Positions 27,948 through 40,363 of a DNA stretch of 64,000 nucleotides are shown piece after piece; position 1 is the first letter of the stretch, and each line of letters opens with the position of its first letter. The stretch comes from Rhodoferax koreense (GTDB lineage Bacteria; Pseudomonadota; Gammaproteobacteria; Burkholderiales; Burkholderiaceae_C), in contig NZ_CP019236.1 of assembly GCF_001955695.1 (NCBI RefSeq), positions 2,604,001 to 2,668,000 on the forward strand, given 5' to 3'. The notes beneath the pieces were generated by a model that did no database searches, had not been told where the DNA came from, and saw only the letters and a list, made by a program, of their open reading frames with translations. The position numbers were made by a program, and so were the translations under genes.

Positions 27948-30171
27948 CGGTGGGTCTGGCTCGGTAGGCGGGGTCGTTGTCCATGATGAGCTGCTGCACG
28001 GTCGCGCACAGCTCTTCCGCATCGTTGGGTTTGTGGATCAGCGCACGTGCGCCTTCGGCGATCGCGCTCTGTTCGATTTCGGCCGTCACGTAGCCCGAGG
28101 CCAGCGCCACCGGCAGGTCGGGTCGGATCATCCGCGCCTCGCGCACCAGGTCGACCCCGCAATAGCCCGGCATGTTGTAGTCGGTGACGAGCAGGTCGTA
28201 GGCCTGGGCATTGGCGCGCAGTTCGGCCGCCGCGCGGTGCGGGTCGCTGAAGCCGCTGACCTGGAAGCCGCGCCGGCGCAGCAGCCGCTCCACCAGGAAC
28301 ACCAGCGCATGGTCGTCGTCCACGTACATCACGTGTTTGCCGCGGCCCTGCACCGTGCCCGACCGCGGCGGCTCGGCCTGCACCGGCGTACTCAGCGCTG
28401 CGGTGGCGGGGAAATACAACGTGAACACGCTGCCCAGGCCGGGAGCGCTCTGCACGTCGACCGCGCCGGCGTGGCTGCGCATCACGCCATGCACCACGGC
28501 CAGACCGAGGCCCGTGCCCTGGCCGACCTCCTTGGTGGTGAAGAACGGCTCGAAGATGCGCAGCAGGGTTTCGTCGTCGATGCCCTTGCCGCTGTCGCGC
28601 ACGGCCAGCATGGCGTAGCGGCCGGGCACCAGGCCCAGGCGTTCGCACAGCCGCGCGTCCGGCAGCACGCCGGCGAGTTCGATGCCCACCGTGCCGCGTT
28701 CGTCGCCGATGGCGTGGATGGCGTTGGTGCACAGGTTGAGCACGGCCTGCTCGACCTGGGTGGCATCGGCCAGCACCACCGGCGTGTTGTCGTTGATGTG
28801 CAGGTGCAGTTCGACCGCGGGCGGCATGGTCACGCGCAGCAGGCGTTCGGTCTCCACCACCACTTCGGCCAGCGACACCGGTTGCCGGCGCGGGGTCTCG
28901 TTGCGGCTGAAGGTCAGGATCTGACGCACCAGGTCGCGCGCGCGGCGGCCGGCCTTTTCGATCTCGTACAGGCTCACCAGCGCGGGGGAGTCGGGGCCGG
29001 CGTCTTCCTTGGCGAGTTCGAGGTTGCCGAGGATGGCGCTCAGGATGTTGTTGAAATCGTGGGCGATGCCGCCGGCCATGGTGCCCACGGCCTGCATCTT
29101 CTGCGACTCGCGCAGCTGGCCTTCGAGCATGTTGCGGTGTGCCTCGGCGCGCTTGCGGCTGGTGAGGTCGCGCGCGAAGATGGTGGTGGTGTCGCCGTCC
29201 GGGTGGCGCTCGAAGGACAGGCTCACCTCCACCGCCAGGCGTTTGCCGCCGGCCGTGAGCGCATTCACCTCGCCCAGCAGGGCCTGGGTCGAGATCTGGT
29301 TGTGCGCCAGCGCATGGGTGGCGTTCGGAAAGAAGCGCTCCAGCGAACTGCCCAGCGCCTGCGAGGACGGGCACTGGAACAGCGCGGCGGCCGTGGGGTT
29401 GAACACCGTGATGCGCTGGTCCTTGTCGACGCAGATGATGGCGTCCAGCGACGAGTTGATCACCGCCTCGAGCCGGGCCTCGCTCACGCGCAGCTGCTCG
29501 TTGCGCTGGCGCAGCGCGGCACCGCTTTGCTGCAGCGCGCGGCGCTCGGCCAGCAGCGGGCCCTGGTCGATCACCGCGCAGATGTAGTGCACGGTCGATT
29601 CGTGGGCATTCTCTAGCCGCGCGATGTGCAGGTCACCGGTGATGGTGCCGTCCTCGCCGATGGCGAACACCACCTCGGTGGCTTCGCAGTGGCCGTCGCT
29701 GTGCGCCTCGCGAAAAGCCTGGCGCACCTGCTCGGTACAGCCGGCGCTGACGAAGGGCATCAGGAAGTTCAGCGGGCGGTCGCGTTCCGTGGGTTGGAAC
29801 AGGCGCTGCGCCATGGAGTTGCTCTGCACCACCATGTCGTGTTCATCCACCACCATCAGCGCCAGCGGCACGCTGGAGAACAGGGTCTCGAAACGTTCGG
29901 AAGCCCCTTCGGCCACGGCCTGGCTGTAGCGCAGCACCTTGTTCTGGCTCTCCAGCTCGGCCTGGTAGCTGCGCAGGTCGCGCACGAGCTGGGCCAGCTG
30001 GTAGCCCTCGACCGGACCATCGCCCGACGGCAGCGAAGGCAGCGTGGCGGCGTTCGTCGCGTTCGCGGCGTTGGCCGTGGCGGCGGCGTGGGCCACGCTG
30101 GAAGGGTCCAGCGAGGCGGGCGGGGCAGGGCGCATGGTGTGGGCTTCGGCGTGCAGCGGGCGAGGTGACAT
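27922..30171 (-). CDS. Hybrid sensor histidine kinase (PAS-PAS-HisKA-HATPase-REC)
   Basis: About 749 residues from the ATG at 30171; the start is uncertain (30135 is an alternative, and neither has a clear RBS). No transmembrane segment is visible, so it is likely cytoplasmic. After an Ala-rich N-terminus there are two PAS-type domains ([28 protein letters not shown]), a HisKA H-box ([17 protein letters not shown]), an ATPase with N-box ([10 protein letters not shown]) and G-boxes ([17 protein letters not shown]), and a C-terminal receiver ([19 protein letters not shown]). The family senses redox, small molecules or light. The signal is unknown. It is divergent from the GGDEF/EAL gene. Confidence 0.88.
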   Translation of the reverse strand: MSPRPLHAEAHTMRPAPPASLDPSSVAHAAATANAANATNAATLPSLPSGDGPVEGYQLAQLVRDLRSYQAELESQNKVLRYSQAVAEGASERFETLFSSVPLALMVVDEHDMVVQSNSMAQRLFQPTERDRPLNFLMPFVSAGCTEQVRQAFREAHSDGHCEATEVVFAIGEDGTITGDLHIARLENAHESTVHYICAVIDQGPLLAERRALQQSGAALRQRNEQLRVSEARLEAVINSSLDAIICVDKDQRITVFNPTAAALFQCPSSQALGSSLERFFPNATHALAHNQISTQALLGEVNALTAGGKRLAVEVSLSFERHPDGDTTTIFARDLTSRKRAEAHRNMLEGQLRESQKMQAVGTMAGGIAHDFNNILSAILGNLELAKEDAGPDSPALVSLYEIEKAGRRARDLVRQILTFSRNETPRRQPVSLAEVVVETERLLRVTMPPAVELHLHINDNTPVVLADATQVEQAVLNLCTNAIHAIGDERGTVGIELAGVLPDARLCERLGLVPGRYAMLAVRDSGKGIDDETLLRIFEPFFTTKEVGQGTGLGLAVVHGVMRSHAGAVDVQSAPGLGSVFTLYFPATAALSTPVQAEPPRSGTVQGRGKHVMYVDDDHALVFLVERLLRRRGFQVSGFSDPHRAAAELRANAQAYDLLVTDYNMPGYCGVDLVREARMIRPDLPVALASGYVTAEIEQSAIAEGARALIHKPNDAEELCATVQQLIMDNDPAYRARPTDDVQHAAE

Positions 30172-30391
30172 CGCGCCGGCGCGGCGCGGTCGACAGTGCC
30201 CGAGTGTAAGCCCAGGCCGGGCGGGCCGCCATGCCGCGCCCGGCGCTCGATGCCGCGCCGATTTGTGCGTCCGGGGGCTGCCCGCCGGGCCACGCGGTGC
30301 GATACTCCGAGCCGTCCCGCCGCTGCCAACGTCAGGCCACCGTCCTTTTTCTTCCGATTTCGGGAAGCACCCACACCGCCATGCGACTTCC

Positions 30392-32698
30392 ATGATGCCC
30401 GCCGTCGGCCCCGCGCTGCTGTATTCGCTGCTGGTCAACTCGGCCGTGAGTCTGATCATCGGCGTGGCACTGCTGCTGGTCTGGCGCCATCATCGGCGGC
30501 AGCGTTTCACCTTCGACCTCGGCCTGGCCCACCTGGTGCAGGTGCTGGTACCGCTGTGCCTGCTGGCAGTACGCTCGAGCGGCGCCTGGTCCGCGCTGGG
30601 CCAAGCCGGCGGCATGGTCTGCACGGTGGCCTACACCGGCCTGATGGTGGTGGGCATCGGCGGGCTGTCGCAATGGTCGGTCGCGCAGCGCGAATGGCTT
30701 GTCCTGGTGGCCCTGTTGGCGCTGGCCGGATTGGCAGCCCTCGTGTCCGGGCTGGCGCTGTTGACGGCAAGCCTGGCGCCGATCTTCAACACGCTGGTGG
30801 GCGTGGTGGCCACGCGCCGGCTTTGGCGCGGCCATAACGCCGAGCGCCTGGTGGGGCCGTTGCTGCTCGCCCTCGGCCTGAGCCAGTTCGGCGCCCTGGC
30901 CGAACCCGACATCGCGCAGGCCTGGCAGCTCAGCCTGGGCAGCGTGCTGCGCGTGGCCCTTGGCCTGTCCTTGGTGTATGCGGCGCTCGAGCGTTCCACC
31001 GAGGAAATCCGCCGTCTGCGCGACCGTTATCGCCGGCTGATCGAGCACTCGCACCAGGGCGTGCTGGTGCGTGCCGGTGACGAGTTGCTCTACGCCAATG
31101 CGGCCGTGCTGGAAACCTACGGCTACGAAAACCAGGCGCAGATGTCGCTGCCAGGGATCGAACGCGCATTGCCGGCGGTCGAGCGGGAGCGGCTGCGCCA
31201 CCACATGCGGCAATTGCAAAACGGGGAAGTCGACGAGATCGACTGGGAAGGGGTTCGCGTGCGCCGCGATGGCACGCCGATGTGGCTGCGCTTCACCGCC
31301 TGGCGCACCCTGTGGGACGAACGCCCGGCCACCCAGATCCTGGTGACGAACCAGACAGCCCAGCACGACGCCACGCATGCCCTGCTGCACCAGGCCATGC
31401 ACGACGATCTGACGGGTCTGCCCAACCGTGCGGCCCTGCTGCAGCAGCTGCGCGAACGCTGTGCCAAGGTGGCAGAGGGCGAGGGCGGCGCGTTCGGCCT
31501 GGTCCTGCTGGGTGTGGACCGGTTCAAGCTGTTCAACGAAGCGCACGGGCATTCGCTCGGCGACGAGGTGCTGAAGGCGCTGGGCCAGGCGCTGCAGCGC
31601 GAACTCGGTGGCGACGCCCAGGTCATGCGCATCGGCGCCGACGAGTTCGCCTGGCTGGTGACGTCGGACGGCGCCTTGCCCGACGCCGCGGCGCTCGTGG
31701 CGCGGTTGCGCCACCTGCTGCGCCAGCCCATGGTGCTGCGGCACCACCGCTTTTTCCTGGACGCGTCGATGGGCATGGCTTTGTGTCCCGACGACGCCGG
31801 CGACGCCGAGGCGCTGCTGCGCGCCGCGAATGCCGCCATGCATGTGGCCAAGCGCACGCCGGGCACCTCGATGGCGCTGGCGGAAGCGCGCTTTGCGCTG
31901 GGCTCGAGCGACCTGCTGGCGCAGGAGCAGGCCCTGCGCACGGCCATCGTACAGCGGCAGTTCAGCCTGCACTACCAGCCGAAGGTGGAGGCCTGGAGCG
32001 GCCGGCTGATCGGCTTCGAGGCGCTGGCGCGTTGGCAGCGGCCCGGCTTCGGCCCCGTGGGGCCGGGCGAGTTCATCGCCACGGCCGAGCGCACCGGCCT
32101 GATCGGCGAACTTGGTGAGATGCTGCTGCGCCTGGCCTTCGAACAGGTGAAGGTGTGGCGCGATGCCTTCGACAGGGTGGTGCCGGTGGCGGTCAACGTC
32201 TCGCCGCTGCAGATGCTCGACGGCGAATTCCCGCGGCTGGTGACGCGGATGCTCGACGAACACGGCCTGCCGCCGCAGGCGATCACGCTGGAGCTGACGG
32301 AAAGCGCCGCGGTGGCCAACCTCGATCTCGCGCGCGACCAGATCCTGCAGCTGCGCCGCCTCGGTGTGGAAGTGGCCCTCGACGATTTCGGCACCGGCTT
32401 TTCTTCGCTCAACATGCTGCGCAGCCTGCCGGTGCACACGGTGAAGATCGACCGTGGCCTGATCGAGCCGCTGCCGGCGCCCGACGCCCTGGCGGTGGTG
32501 CGCGCCATCTGCCAGCTCGCCACGGCGCTCGATCTGCAGGTGATCGCCGAAGGCGTGGAAAACGAGGCCCAGGCCGATGCCGCCCGCCAGGCCGGCTGCC
32601 AGGTGCTGCAGGGTGAACTGTTCGCCCAGCCGCTGACCCTGGGCGAGGCCGGCGACTGGTTGTCGGAAAGCGTCAGCGATCTGATGCGGCTCACCTGA
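30392..32698 (+). CDS. Membrane PAS-GGDEF-EAL protein (cyclic-di-GMP turnover)
   Basis: About 768 residues from the ATG at 30392. The N-terminal quarter has about seven hydrophobic helices (for example SLIIGVALLLVW). A PAS domain follows (YRRLIEHSHQGVLV), then a diguanylate-cyclase-like domain whose signature is degenerate, GADEF instead of GGDEF (about residue 415), and no RxxD I-site. The EAL domain is complete (FEALARW about residue 541, ELTESA, DDFGTGFSSL, VKIDRG, IAEGVEN). It is therefore most likely a c-di-GMP phosphodiesterase, perhaps regulated by GTP binding at the degenerate domain. It converges on gcvP. Confidence 0.88.
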   Translation: MMPAVGPALLYSLLVNSAVSLIIGVALLLVWRHHRRQRFTFDLGLAHLVQVLVPLCLLAVRSSGAWSALGQAGGMVCTVAYTGLMVVGIGGLSQWSVAQREWLVLVALLALAGLAALVSGLALLTASLAPIFNTLVGVVATRRLWRGHNAERLVGPLLLALGLSQFGALAEPDIAQAWQLSLGSVLRVALGLSLVYAALERSTEEIRRLRDRYRRLIEHSHQGVLVRAGDELLYANAAVLETYGYENQAQMSLPGIERALPAVERERLRHHMRQLQNGEVDEIDWEGVRVRRDGTPMWLRFTAWRTLWDERPATQILVTNQTAQHDATHALLHQAMHDDLTGLPNRAALLQQLRERCAKVAEGEGGAFGLVLLGVDRFKLFNEAHGHSLGDEVLKALGQALQRELGGDAQVMRIGADEFAWLVTSDGALPDAAALVARLRHLLRQPMVLRHHRFFLDASMGMALCPDDAGDAEALLRAANAAMHVAKRTPGTSMALAEARFALGSSDLLAQEQALRTAIVQRQFSLHYQPKVEAWSGRLIGFEALARWQRPGFGPVGPGEFIATAERTGLIGELGEMLLRLAFEQVKVWRDAFDRVVPVAVNVSPLQMLDGEFPRLVTRMLDEHGLPPQAITLELTESAAVANLDLARDQILQLRRLGVEVALDDFGTGFSSLNMLRSLPVHTVKIDRGLIEPLPAPDALAVVRAICQLATALDLQVIAEGVENEAQADAARQAGCQVLQGELFAQPLTLGEAGDWLSESVSDLMRLT

Positions 32699-32710
32699 GC
32701 CGCATCGGCC

Positions 32711-35602
<2,892 letters not shown>

Positions 35603-35635
35603 GGCGGGGGCTCCGGGGATCGTGGCGAGGGCTTG

Positions 35636-35811
35636 TCCTTCGACAGGCTCAGGATGAACGGTTGGCGAGAGACTTCGACAAGCTCAGTGCGAACGGGGGG
35701 CGGCTGAGTGCGAACAGGGGCGGTTCAGTGCGAACGGGGTTGCTGATTCTCCGTTCGTGCTGAGCTTGTCGAAGCATGGTGCGGGTCCTCCGACCGGCTC
35801 AGGACGAACGG
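35636..35811. repeat. Cluster of REP-like TTCGACAAGCTCAG elements
   Basis: At least four recognisable copies of a CTTCGACAAGCTCAGxxCGAACGG-type unit, in both orientations, plus two partial copies. Examples start at 35638, 35673 and 35787 (+) and 35751 (inverted). These elements can fold into hairpins. Copies also occur at 47750-47766 and 49198-49318, showing that they are dispersed. They fill the gcvH-gcvP gap. Confidence 0.85.
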
Positions 35812-35820
35812 GAGAGATGT

Positions 35821-36195
35821 TTATTCCGCGGCTTCGGCGAACTTGGCGTAGGCGGTCTCGTCGAGCAGGGCGTCCAGCTGCGAGGCATCCGACAGCTTCA
35901 CCTTGAAGAACCAGCCCGCACCCAGCGGGTCGCTGTTGGCCAGGGCCGGGTCGGCACGCAGGGCCTCGTTGACTTCGGTGATCTCGCCCGACACCGGCAT
36001 GTAGACGTCGGCGGCAGCCTTGACCGACTCGACCACGCCGGCCACGGCCTTCTGGTCCAGCGTCGCGCCGACTTCGGGCAGGTCGACGAAGACCACGTCG
36101 CCCAGCGCATCCTGCGCATGGTGGGTGATGCCGACGGTGGCGATGCCGCCCTCGACGTTGATCCATTCGTGGTCTTCGGTGTATTGGATGGGCAT
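35821..36195 (-). CDS. gcvH: Glycine cleavage system H protein
   Basis: 124 residues from the ATG at 36195, which has TGGAG 5 nt upstream; the longer frame is rejected. The lipoylation site is Lys59 in [11 protein letters not shown], and the family blocks [10 protein letters not shown] and [10 protein letters not shown] are intact. It carries the aminomethyl intermediate between P, T and L proteins. It lies between gcvT and gcvP. Confidence 0.97.
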   Translation of the reverse strand: MPIQYTEDHEWINVEGGIATVGITHHAQDALGDVVFVDLPEVGATLDQKAVAGVVESVKAAADVYMPVSGEITEVNEALRADPALANSDPLGAGWFFKVKLSDASQLDALLDETAYAKFAEAAE

Positions 36196-36265
36196 GGGTT
36201 TCTCCAGGGAACAAAAGTGGTGGGGGCCGTGCAATTCTGCAGGAAGGCGATGGGCCTGCGAGGCC

Positions 36266-37387
36266 TCAACCTCGGAAATAACGATTGGGTACAAAAGGCA
36301 TGGAAGCGACTTCCATGGGCACCGGCTTGCCGCGCACGATGGCGTTGACCCGCGTGCCCAGCGCCGCGTGGTCCGGCGTCACATAGCCCATGGCGACGGG
36401 TCTGTCGATGCTCGGGCCGAGCAGGCCGCTCGTGACTTCACCGATCTTCCGGCCGGACGGGTCCTGCAGTTCGGTGTGGTCGCGCACGGGAATGCGCTCC
36501 AGCGCCACCAGGCCGACGCGCTTGCGCGGCACACCGTCCGCAAGCTGGGCCAGCACCTTGTCGGCACCGGGAAATCCGCCCGCGCGTGCGCCGCCCGTGC
36601 GGCGCACCTTCTGCATCGCCCAGTTCAGGCCGGCCTCGACCGGCGTGGTGCTCTCGTCGATGTCGTTGCCGTACAGGCACAGACCGGCCTCGAGCCGCAG
36701 CGAGTTGCGCGCGCCCAGGCCGATGGGCTTGACCTCGGGCTGCGTCAGCAGCTGGCGCGCCAGCCAGTCGGCCTGTTCGGCCGGTACGGAAATCTCGAAG
36801 CCGTCTTCGCCGGTATAGCCGCTGCGCGTGATGAAACAGTCGGTATCGGCCACCTGGAATCTGCCGCCGGTCATGAACACCAGCTTCGCGACCTCGGGTG
36901 CGAAACGCGCAAGGGCGGTTACCGCCTGCGGTCCCTGCAGCGCGAGCAGCGCCATCTCGGGCATGGGAATGACTTCGCAGCGGTGGCCGATGCGTTTTTC
37001 GATGTGGTCGATGTCGGCGACCTTGCAGGCGCCGTTGACGATGACGAAGAGGTCGGCGCCGCGGTTGAAGAACATCAGGTCGTCAAGGATGCCGCCATCA
37101 TCGTTGAGCAGCAGGCCGTAGCGCTGCTTGCCCACGGGCAGGTCGATCACATCCACCGGCATCAGGCTCTCGAACGCCGCCGCCGCATCGCCGCCCTCGA
37201 GCCGCAACTGGCCCATGTGCGAGACGTCGAAAAGACCGGCGGCCGTACGCGTGTGCAGGTGTTCGGCCATCAGGCCGGAAGGGTATTGCACCGGCATGCT
37301 GTAGCCGGCGAAAGGCACCATGCGCGCACCGAGTTCGAGGTGCAGCGCGTGCAGCGGGGTCTTGAGCAGATCGGCGGGGACGGACAT
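36266..37387 (-). CDS. gcvT: Aminomethyltransferase, glycine cleavage T protein
   Basis: 373 residues, start at 37387 ([12 protein letters not shown]) after CAGGAG. It transfers the methylene group from GcvH-bound aminomethyl-lipoate to tetrahydrofolate, releasing ammonia. Family motifs: FDVSHMGQL, the folate-site region [18 protein letters not shown] ([12 protein letters not shown]) and [13 protein letters not shown]. First gene of the gcv operon, directly downstream of the tandem glycine riboswitch. Confidence 0.97.
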   Translation of the reverse strand: MSVPADLLKTPLHALHLELGARMVPFAGYSMPVQYPSGLMAEHLHTRTAAGLFDVSHMGQLRLEGGDAAAAFESLMPVDVIDLPVGKQRYGLLLNDDGGILDDLMFFNRGADLFVIVNGACKVADIDHIEKRIGHRCEVIPMPEMALLALQGPQAVTALARFAPEVAKLVFMTGGRFQVADTDCFITRSGYTGEDGFEISVPAEQADWLARQLLTQPEVKPIGLGARNSLRLEAGLCLYGNDIDESTTPVEAGLNWAMQKVRRTGGARAGGFPGADKVLAQLADGVPRKRVGLVALERIPVRDHTELQDPSGRKIGEVTSGLLGPSIDRPVAMGYVTPDHAALGTRVNAIVRGKPVPMEVASMPFVPNRYFRG

Positions 37388-37444
37388 GGTTTTCTCCTGG
37401 GGCACATGGTCACCATGGCACGGATTCCGCGCCATGTGCTGCCC

Positions 37445-37660
37445 CCGCTGTCCGCTTTACCTGAGAGATTCGCCCAGCGATGTGGGTTTGCTCCTTCGGT
37501 GAGCCGGCCCTTGGCAGGGCAGGCTTCTCTCCAGTGGGGAACGCCGGCCTTCGATGCGCCGGCGCTTGTCAGTCCCTGGTACCTGAGCGTTACCCTTGCG
37601 GTGCGCCTTCGGTGGTCTGCTGCGTGGATTCACGCGCCAGACGCTCTCCTGACCGTGTCG
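37445..37660 (-). ncRNA. Tandem glycine riboswitch (two aptamers) in the gcvT leader
   Basis: On the minus strand two glycine aptamers follow each other. The first runs from GTCAGGAGAG (about 37655) through CCACCGAAGG and CGCTCAGGTACCAGGGAC to CTGAC (about 37570). The second starts at CACTGGAGAG (about 37540) and runs through TCACCGAAGGAGC and TCTCAGGTAAAGCGGACAG (to about 37449). The GGAGAG, ACCGAAGG and CUCAGGU cores are the class signatures. The second aptamer ends about 60 nt before the gcvT start, so control could be at translation or transcription; family knowledge says glycine binding turns gcv expression on. Confidence 0.93.
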
Positions 37661-37666
37661 ATTCTA
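37661..37666 (-). promoter_or_regulatory. Candidate -10 box of the gcv operon
   Basis: TAGAAT on the minus strand, just before the first aptamer. A start site 7 nt downstream falls exactly at the GGTCAG that begins the first riboswitch stem, which supports the assignment. No -35 box is visible. Confidence 0.4.
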
Positions 37667-37670
37667 GCGC

Positions 37671-38462
37671 TCAGATGGCCAATTCCCGCCGCAGTTGCGC
37701 CACCATTTTGGCCACGCCGTCCTGGTGCACGGCGTCGGTCACGCGGTCGGCCACGGCAAGCAGCTCGGGATGCGAATTGCCCATGGCGATGCCGGTGCCC
37801 ACGCCCTGCAGCATCTCCAGGTCGTTGAGGCCGTCGCCGAAGGCGTAGGCGTGCGCGGCGTCGATGCCGGCGTCGGCCAGCACCCAGGCGCAGCCCGACA
37901 TCTTGTGGATGCCCTTGGGCAGCACGTCCACCGCCGTGGCATGCCAACGCACGTAGTCGAACTGCGGGAAGGTGCGCAGCAGTTCGGGCAGCAGGCTGTC
38001 GTCCAGCGATTCATGGAAGAACAGCCAGCCCTGCGAGACGACGAACGGCGGCACATCGTCTATGTCGGCGGGAAAAGCCTTCAGGTCGACCGTGCCCATC
38101 GGCGTGAGCACATCGGGCGTTCGCGCGCTGACGTGGATGTTGTGGCCATCGGTGGCGCCGTAGGCGAAGCCGCGCGACGCCATCAGGCCGAACAGCGCCT
38201 GCAGGCCGTCGCGTTCCAGCGGATGGCACTGCACTTCCTGGTCGCCACGCTGGATGCGTGCGCCGTTCTGTGTGATGGCGTAGGCCGGCTGCACCTGCTC
38301 GATGTATTCCAGCGCATGGCCGTAGCCGCGCCCGGTGGCGATGGCAATGGTGTGGCCGTCGGCCTTCAGCGAGGCGATGGCCTCCAGCGCGGAGGGCGGT
38401 ATGCGGCTGCTGCGGTGGTCGAGCAGGGTGTTGTCGATGTCGAAGAAGAAGATTTTGGGCAT
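37671..38462 (-). CDS. Cof-type HAD-superfamily phosphatase
   Basis: 263 residues. HAD motif I is FFDIDNTLLD (nucleophile and acid/base Asp), motif II TGRGYG, the Lys of motif III is in LPKGIHKM, and motif IV is GDGLNDLEM. The large cap insertion between motifs II and III fits Cof/YidA-like phosphatases that act on sugar phosphates or nucleotides. It lies 49 bp downstream of dctM on the same strand and could be the last gene of the TRAP operon. Substrate unknown. Confidence 0.9.
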   Translation of the reverse strand: MPKIFFFDIDNTLLDHRSSRIPPSALEAIASLKADGHTIAIATGRGYGHALEYIEQVQPAYAITQNGARIQRGDQEVQCHPLERDGLQALFGLMASRGFAYGATDGHNIHVSARTPDVLTPMGTVDLKAFPADIDDVPPFVVSQGWLFFHESLDDSLLPELLRTFPQFDYVRWHATAVDVLPKGIHKMSGCAWVLADAGIDAAHAYAFGDGLNDLEMLQGVGTGIAMGNSHPELLAVADRVTDAVHQDGVAKMVAQLRRELAI

Positions 38463-38511
38463 GGCGGGTGTGGCGCGGAAAGCTGAAGCTTACCCGCGCG
38501 CCATCCACGGA

Positions 38512-39789
38512 TCATTTGGCGTAGACCAGGTCGCGCAACGCGAGCGAAATCCACGGCACATAGGTGATCACCATCAGGCAGGCCAGGATCACCAGCACAA
38601 AAGGCACCAGGTGCTTGACGATGCGGTCGAGCGAAATCCGCGCCACCGTGCAGGCCGCGAACAGGTTCACGCCGAACGGCGGGGTGATCATGCCCAGCGC
38701 CAGGTTCACCACCATCACCAGCCCGAAGTGCACCGGGTCGATGCCGAAGTGTTGCGCCACGGGTGCCAGGATCGGCGCCAGCACGATGATGGCCGCGCTG
38801 GTCTCGATGAACATGCCGATCACGAACAGCGCCGCATTCACGCCCAGCAGGAAGTAGGCCGGTGTCTTCAGCACCTCCTGCAACCACAGGCCGATGGCCT
38901 CCGGCACGCCGGCGCGGGTGATCAGGAAGGCGAACAGGCCGGCGTTGGCGATGATGAACATGATCACCGACGAGGAGATCACCGACTTCTTCAGCACCGC
39001 GTAGAGTTCGCGCGGCTTGATCTCGCGGTAGATCAGCGTGCCCACCAGCAGCGCGTACAGCACCGCCACGGCCGAGGCCTCGGTGGGCGTGAACACGCCG
39101 CCGTAGATGCCGCCCAGGATGATCACCGGCATCAGCAGTGCCCAGCCGGCCTGCCAGGTGGCGCGGCCCACGCTGAGCCGGCCCTCGCCGTCGTTCTTGC
39201 CCCAGCCCTTCCACTTGCAGTAGACGTAGACGAAGGCCATCAGCGCCAGGCTGATCAGGATGCCCGGGCCGAAGCCGGCGATGAACAGCTCGCCGATGGA
39301 GACCTCGGCGCTCACGCCGTACAGGATCATCGGGATCGACGGCGGGATGATCACGCCGAGCTCGGCACTCGTGGCCTGCAGCGCGGCGGCATAACTCGTG
39401 GGATAGCCGTGCTTGATCAGCGCCGGGATCAGGATCGCACCGATGGCGAAGGTGGTGGCCACCGAAGATCCCGACACCGCGGCGAAGATCATGCAGGTCA
39501 GCACGCAGGTCATCGGCAGGCCGCCCTGCACGCCGCCGACCAGGCTCTTGGCGAACTCGACCAGCCGGCGCGAAATGCCGCCGGTTTCCATCAGGTTGCC
39601 GGCGAGGATGAAGAACGGGATCGCCGCCAGCGGGAATTTGTTGATGGCGTTGAACATCTCCTTCACGGAGATCAGCATGTTGGCGTTGCTGGCCTGGATG
39701 CCGAGGATGGACGCCAGTCCGATGGAGACGGCAACCGAGACGGTGAGTGCGAAACACAGCACCATCGTGGTGATCATGATGGGGGTCAT
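38512..39789 (-). CDS. dctM: TRAP transporter large permease (DctM family)
   Basis: 425 residues with about 12 hydrophobic helices. It is the transport channel of a sodium-driven TRAP system. Typical motifs are the N-terminal FALTVSVAVSIGLAS, IPFFILAGNLMETGG, IPPSIPMILYG and GMITPPFGVNLFA. The ATG overlaps the dctQ stop (ATGA). Together with DctQ and DctP it forms a complete TRAP system. Confidence 0.95.
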   Translation of the reverse strand: MTPIMITTMVLCFALTVSVAVSIGLASILGIQASNANMLISVKEMFNAINKFPLAAIPFFILAGNLMETGGISRRLVEFAKSLVGGVQGGLPMTCVLTCMIFAAVSGSSVATTFAIGAILIPALIKHGYPTSYAAALQATSAELGVIIPPSIPMILYGVSAEVSIGELFIAGFGPGILISLALMAFVYVYCKWKGWGKNDGEGRLSVGRATWQAGWALLMPVIILGGIYGGVFTPTEASAVAVLYALLVGTLIYREIKPRELYAVLKKSVISSSVIMFIIANAGLFAFLITRAGVPEAIGLWLQEVLKTPAYFLLGVNAALFVIGMFIETSAAIIVLAPILAPVAQHFGIDPVHFGLVMVVNLALGMITPPFGVNLFAACTVARISLDRIVKHLVPFVLVILACLMVITYVPWISLALRDLVYAK

Positions 39790-40280
39790 TGCGCAGTGTC
39801 CAGTTCGTTGCGTTGCGGATCGACCAGATTGGCCAGAATGCCTACGACGCTGAAAAGTCCGCCGACCGGTAGCGCCAGGTAGGCCCAGAACATCGACACG
39901 GATTCAAGCCCGGCCATCGACTGCACGCTGCCGCGTTGCGCATAGTCCCAGCCCCACCAGATGATCACGCCGATCAGCGACAGGGCGGCCAGGCAGACGA
40001 ACCAGTCGAGCACGCGGCGCACCTTGGGCGGGCTCCAGCGGTACAGCACGTCGACGCTGACCATGGCGCCCTGGCGAAACGCGGTGGGGATGCCCATGAA
40101 CACCATCCAGATGAGGCTGATGCGGATCAGGATTTCGGACCACTCGGCGGGTTGCTCGAGCACGAAGCGGGTGACGATCTGGAACACGCCGAGCGCCGAT
40201 GCGATCGTCAGCATCAGGCAGGCCACGGCCATGGCGGCGGTGGTCGACCAGCGATCCAGTTGAAGCAGTGCTTGTTTCAT
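39786..40280 (-). CDS. dctQ: TRAP transporter small permease (DctQ family)
   Basis: 164 residues with four hydrophobic helices. The DctQ pattern WSEILIRISLIWMVFMG and FWAYLALPVGG is clear. It partners DctM in the membrane. It is separated from dctP by 83 bp containing a terminator-like hairpin, and is translationally coupled to dctM. Confidence 0.93.
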   Translation of the reverse strand: MKQALLQLDRWSTTAAMAVACLMLTIASALGVFQIVTRFVLEQPAEWSEILIRISLIWMVFMGIPTAFRQGAMVSVDVLYRWSPPKVRRVLDWFVCLAALSLIGVIIWWGWDYAQRGSVQSMAGLESVSMFWAYLALPVGGLFSVVGILANLVDPQRNELDTAQ

Positions 40281-40300
40281 GAGAGGCCAAAAGTATCAAT

Positions 40301-40332
40301 AAAAACGCCCGTCAGGCGGGCTGAACGGGCGT
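40301..40332 (-). terminator. Intercistronic terminator-like hairpin between dctP and dctQ
   Basis: Minus strand: 8-bp stem ACGCCCGT / ACGGGCGT with a loop of 12 nt that itself contains a GC-rich stem, followed by TTTTTATT. It lies after the dctP stop and before the dctQ start. Partial termination here would give more binding protein than permease, a common pattern for transporters. Confidence 0.6.
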
Positions 40333-40363
40333 GAAGTACCACGCGGGTGCGTGGCATGGCGAA

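Noticed and set aside
35636..35811. CRISPR array
   Set aside because: The units occur in both orientations with irregular spacing and no unique spacers of constant length; they fit REP-like dispersed elements.
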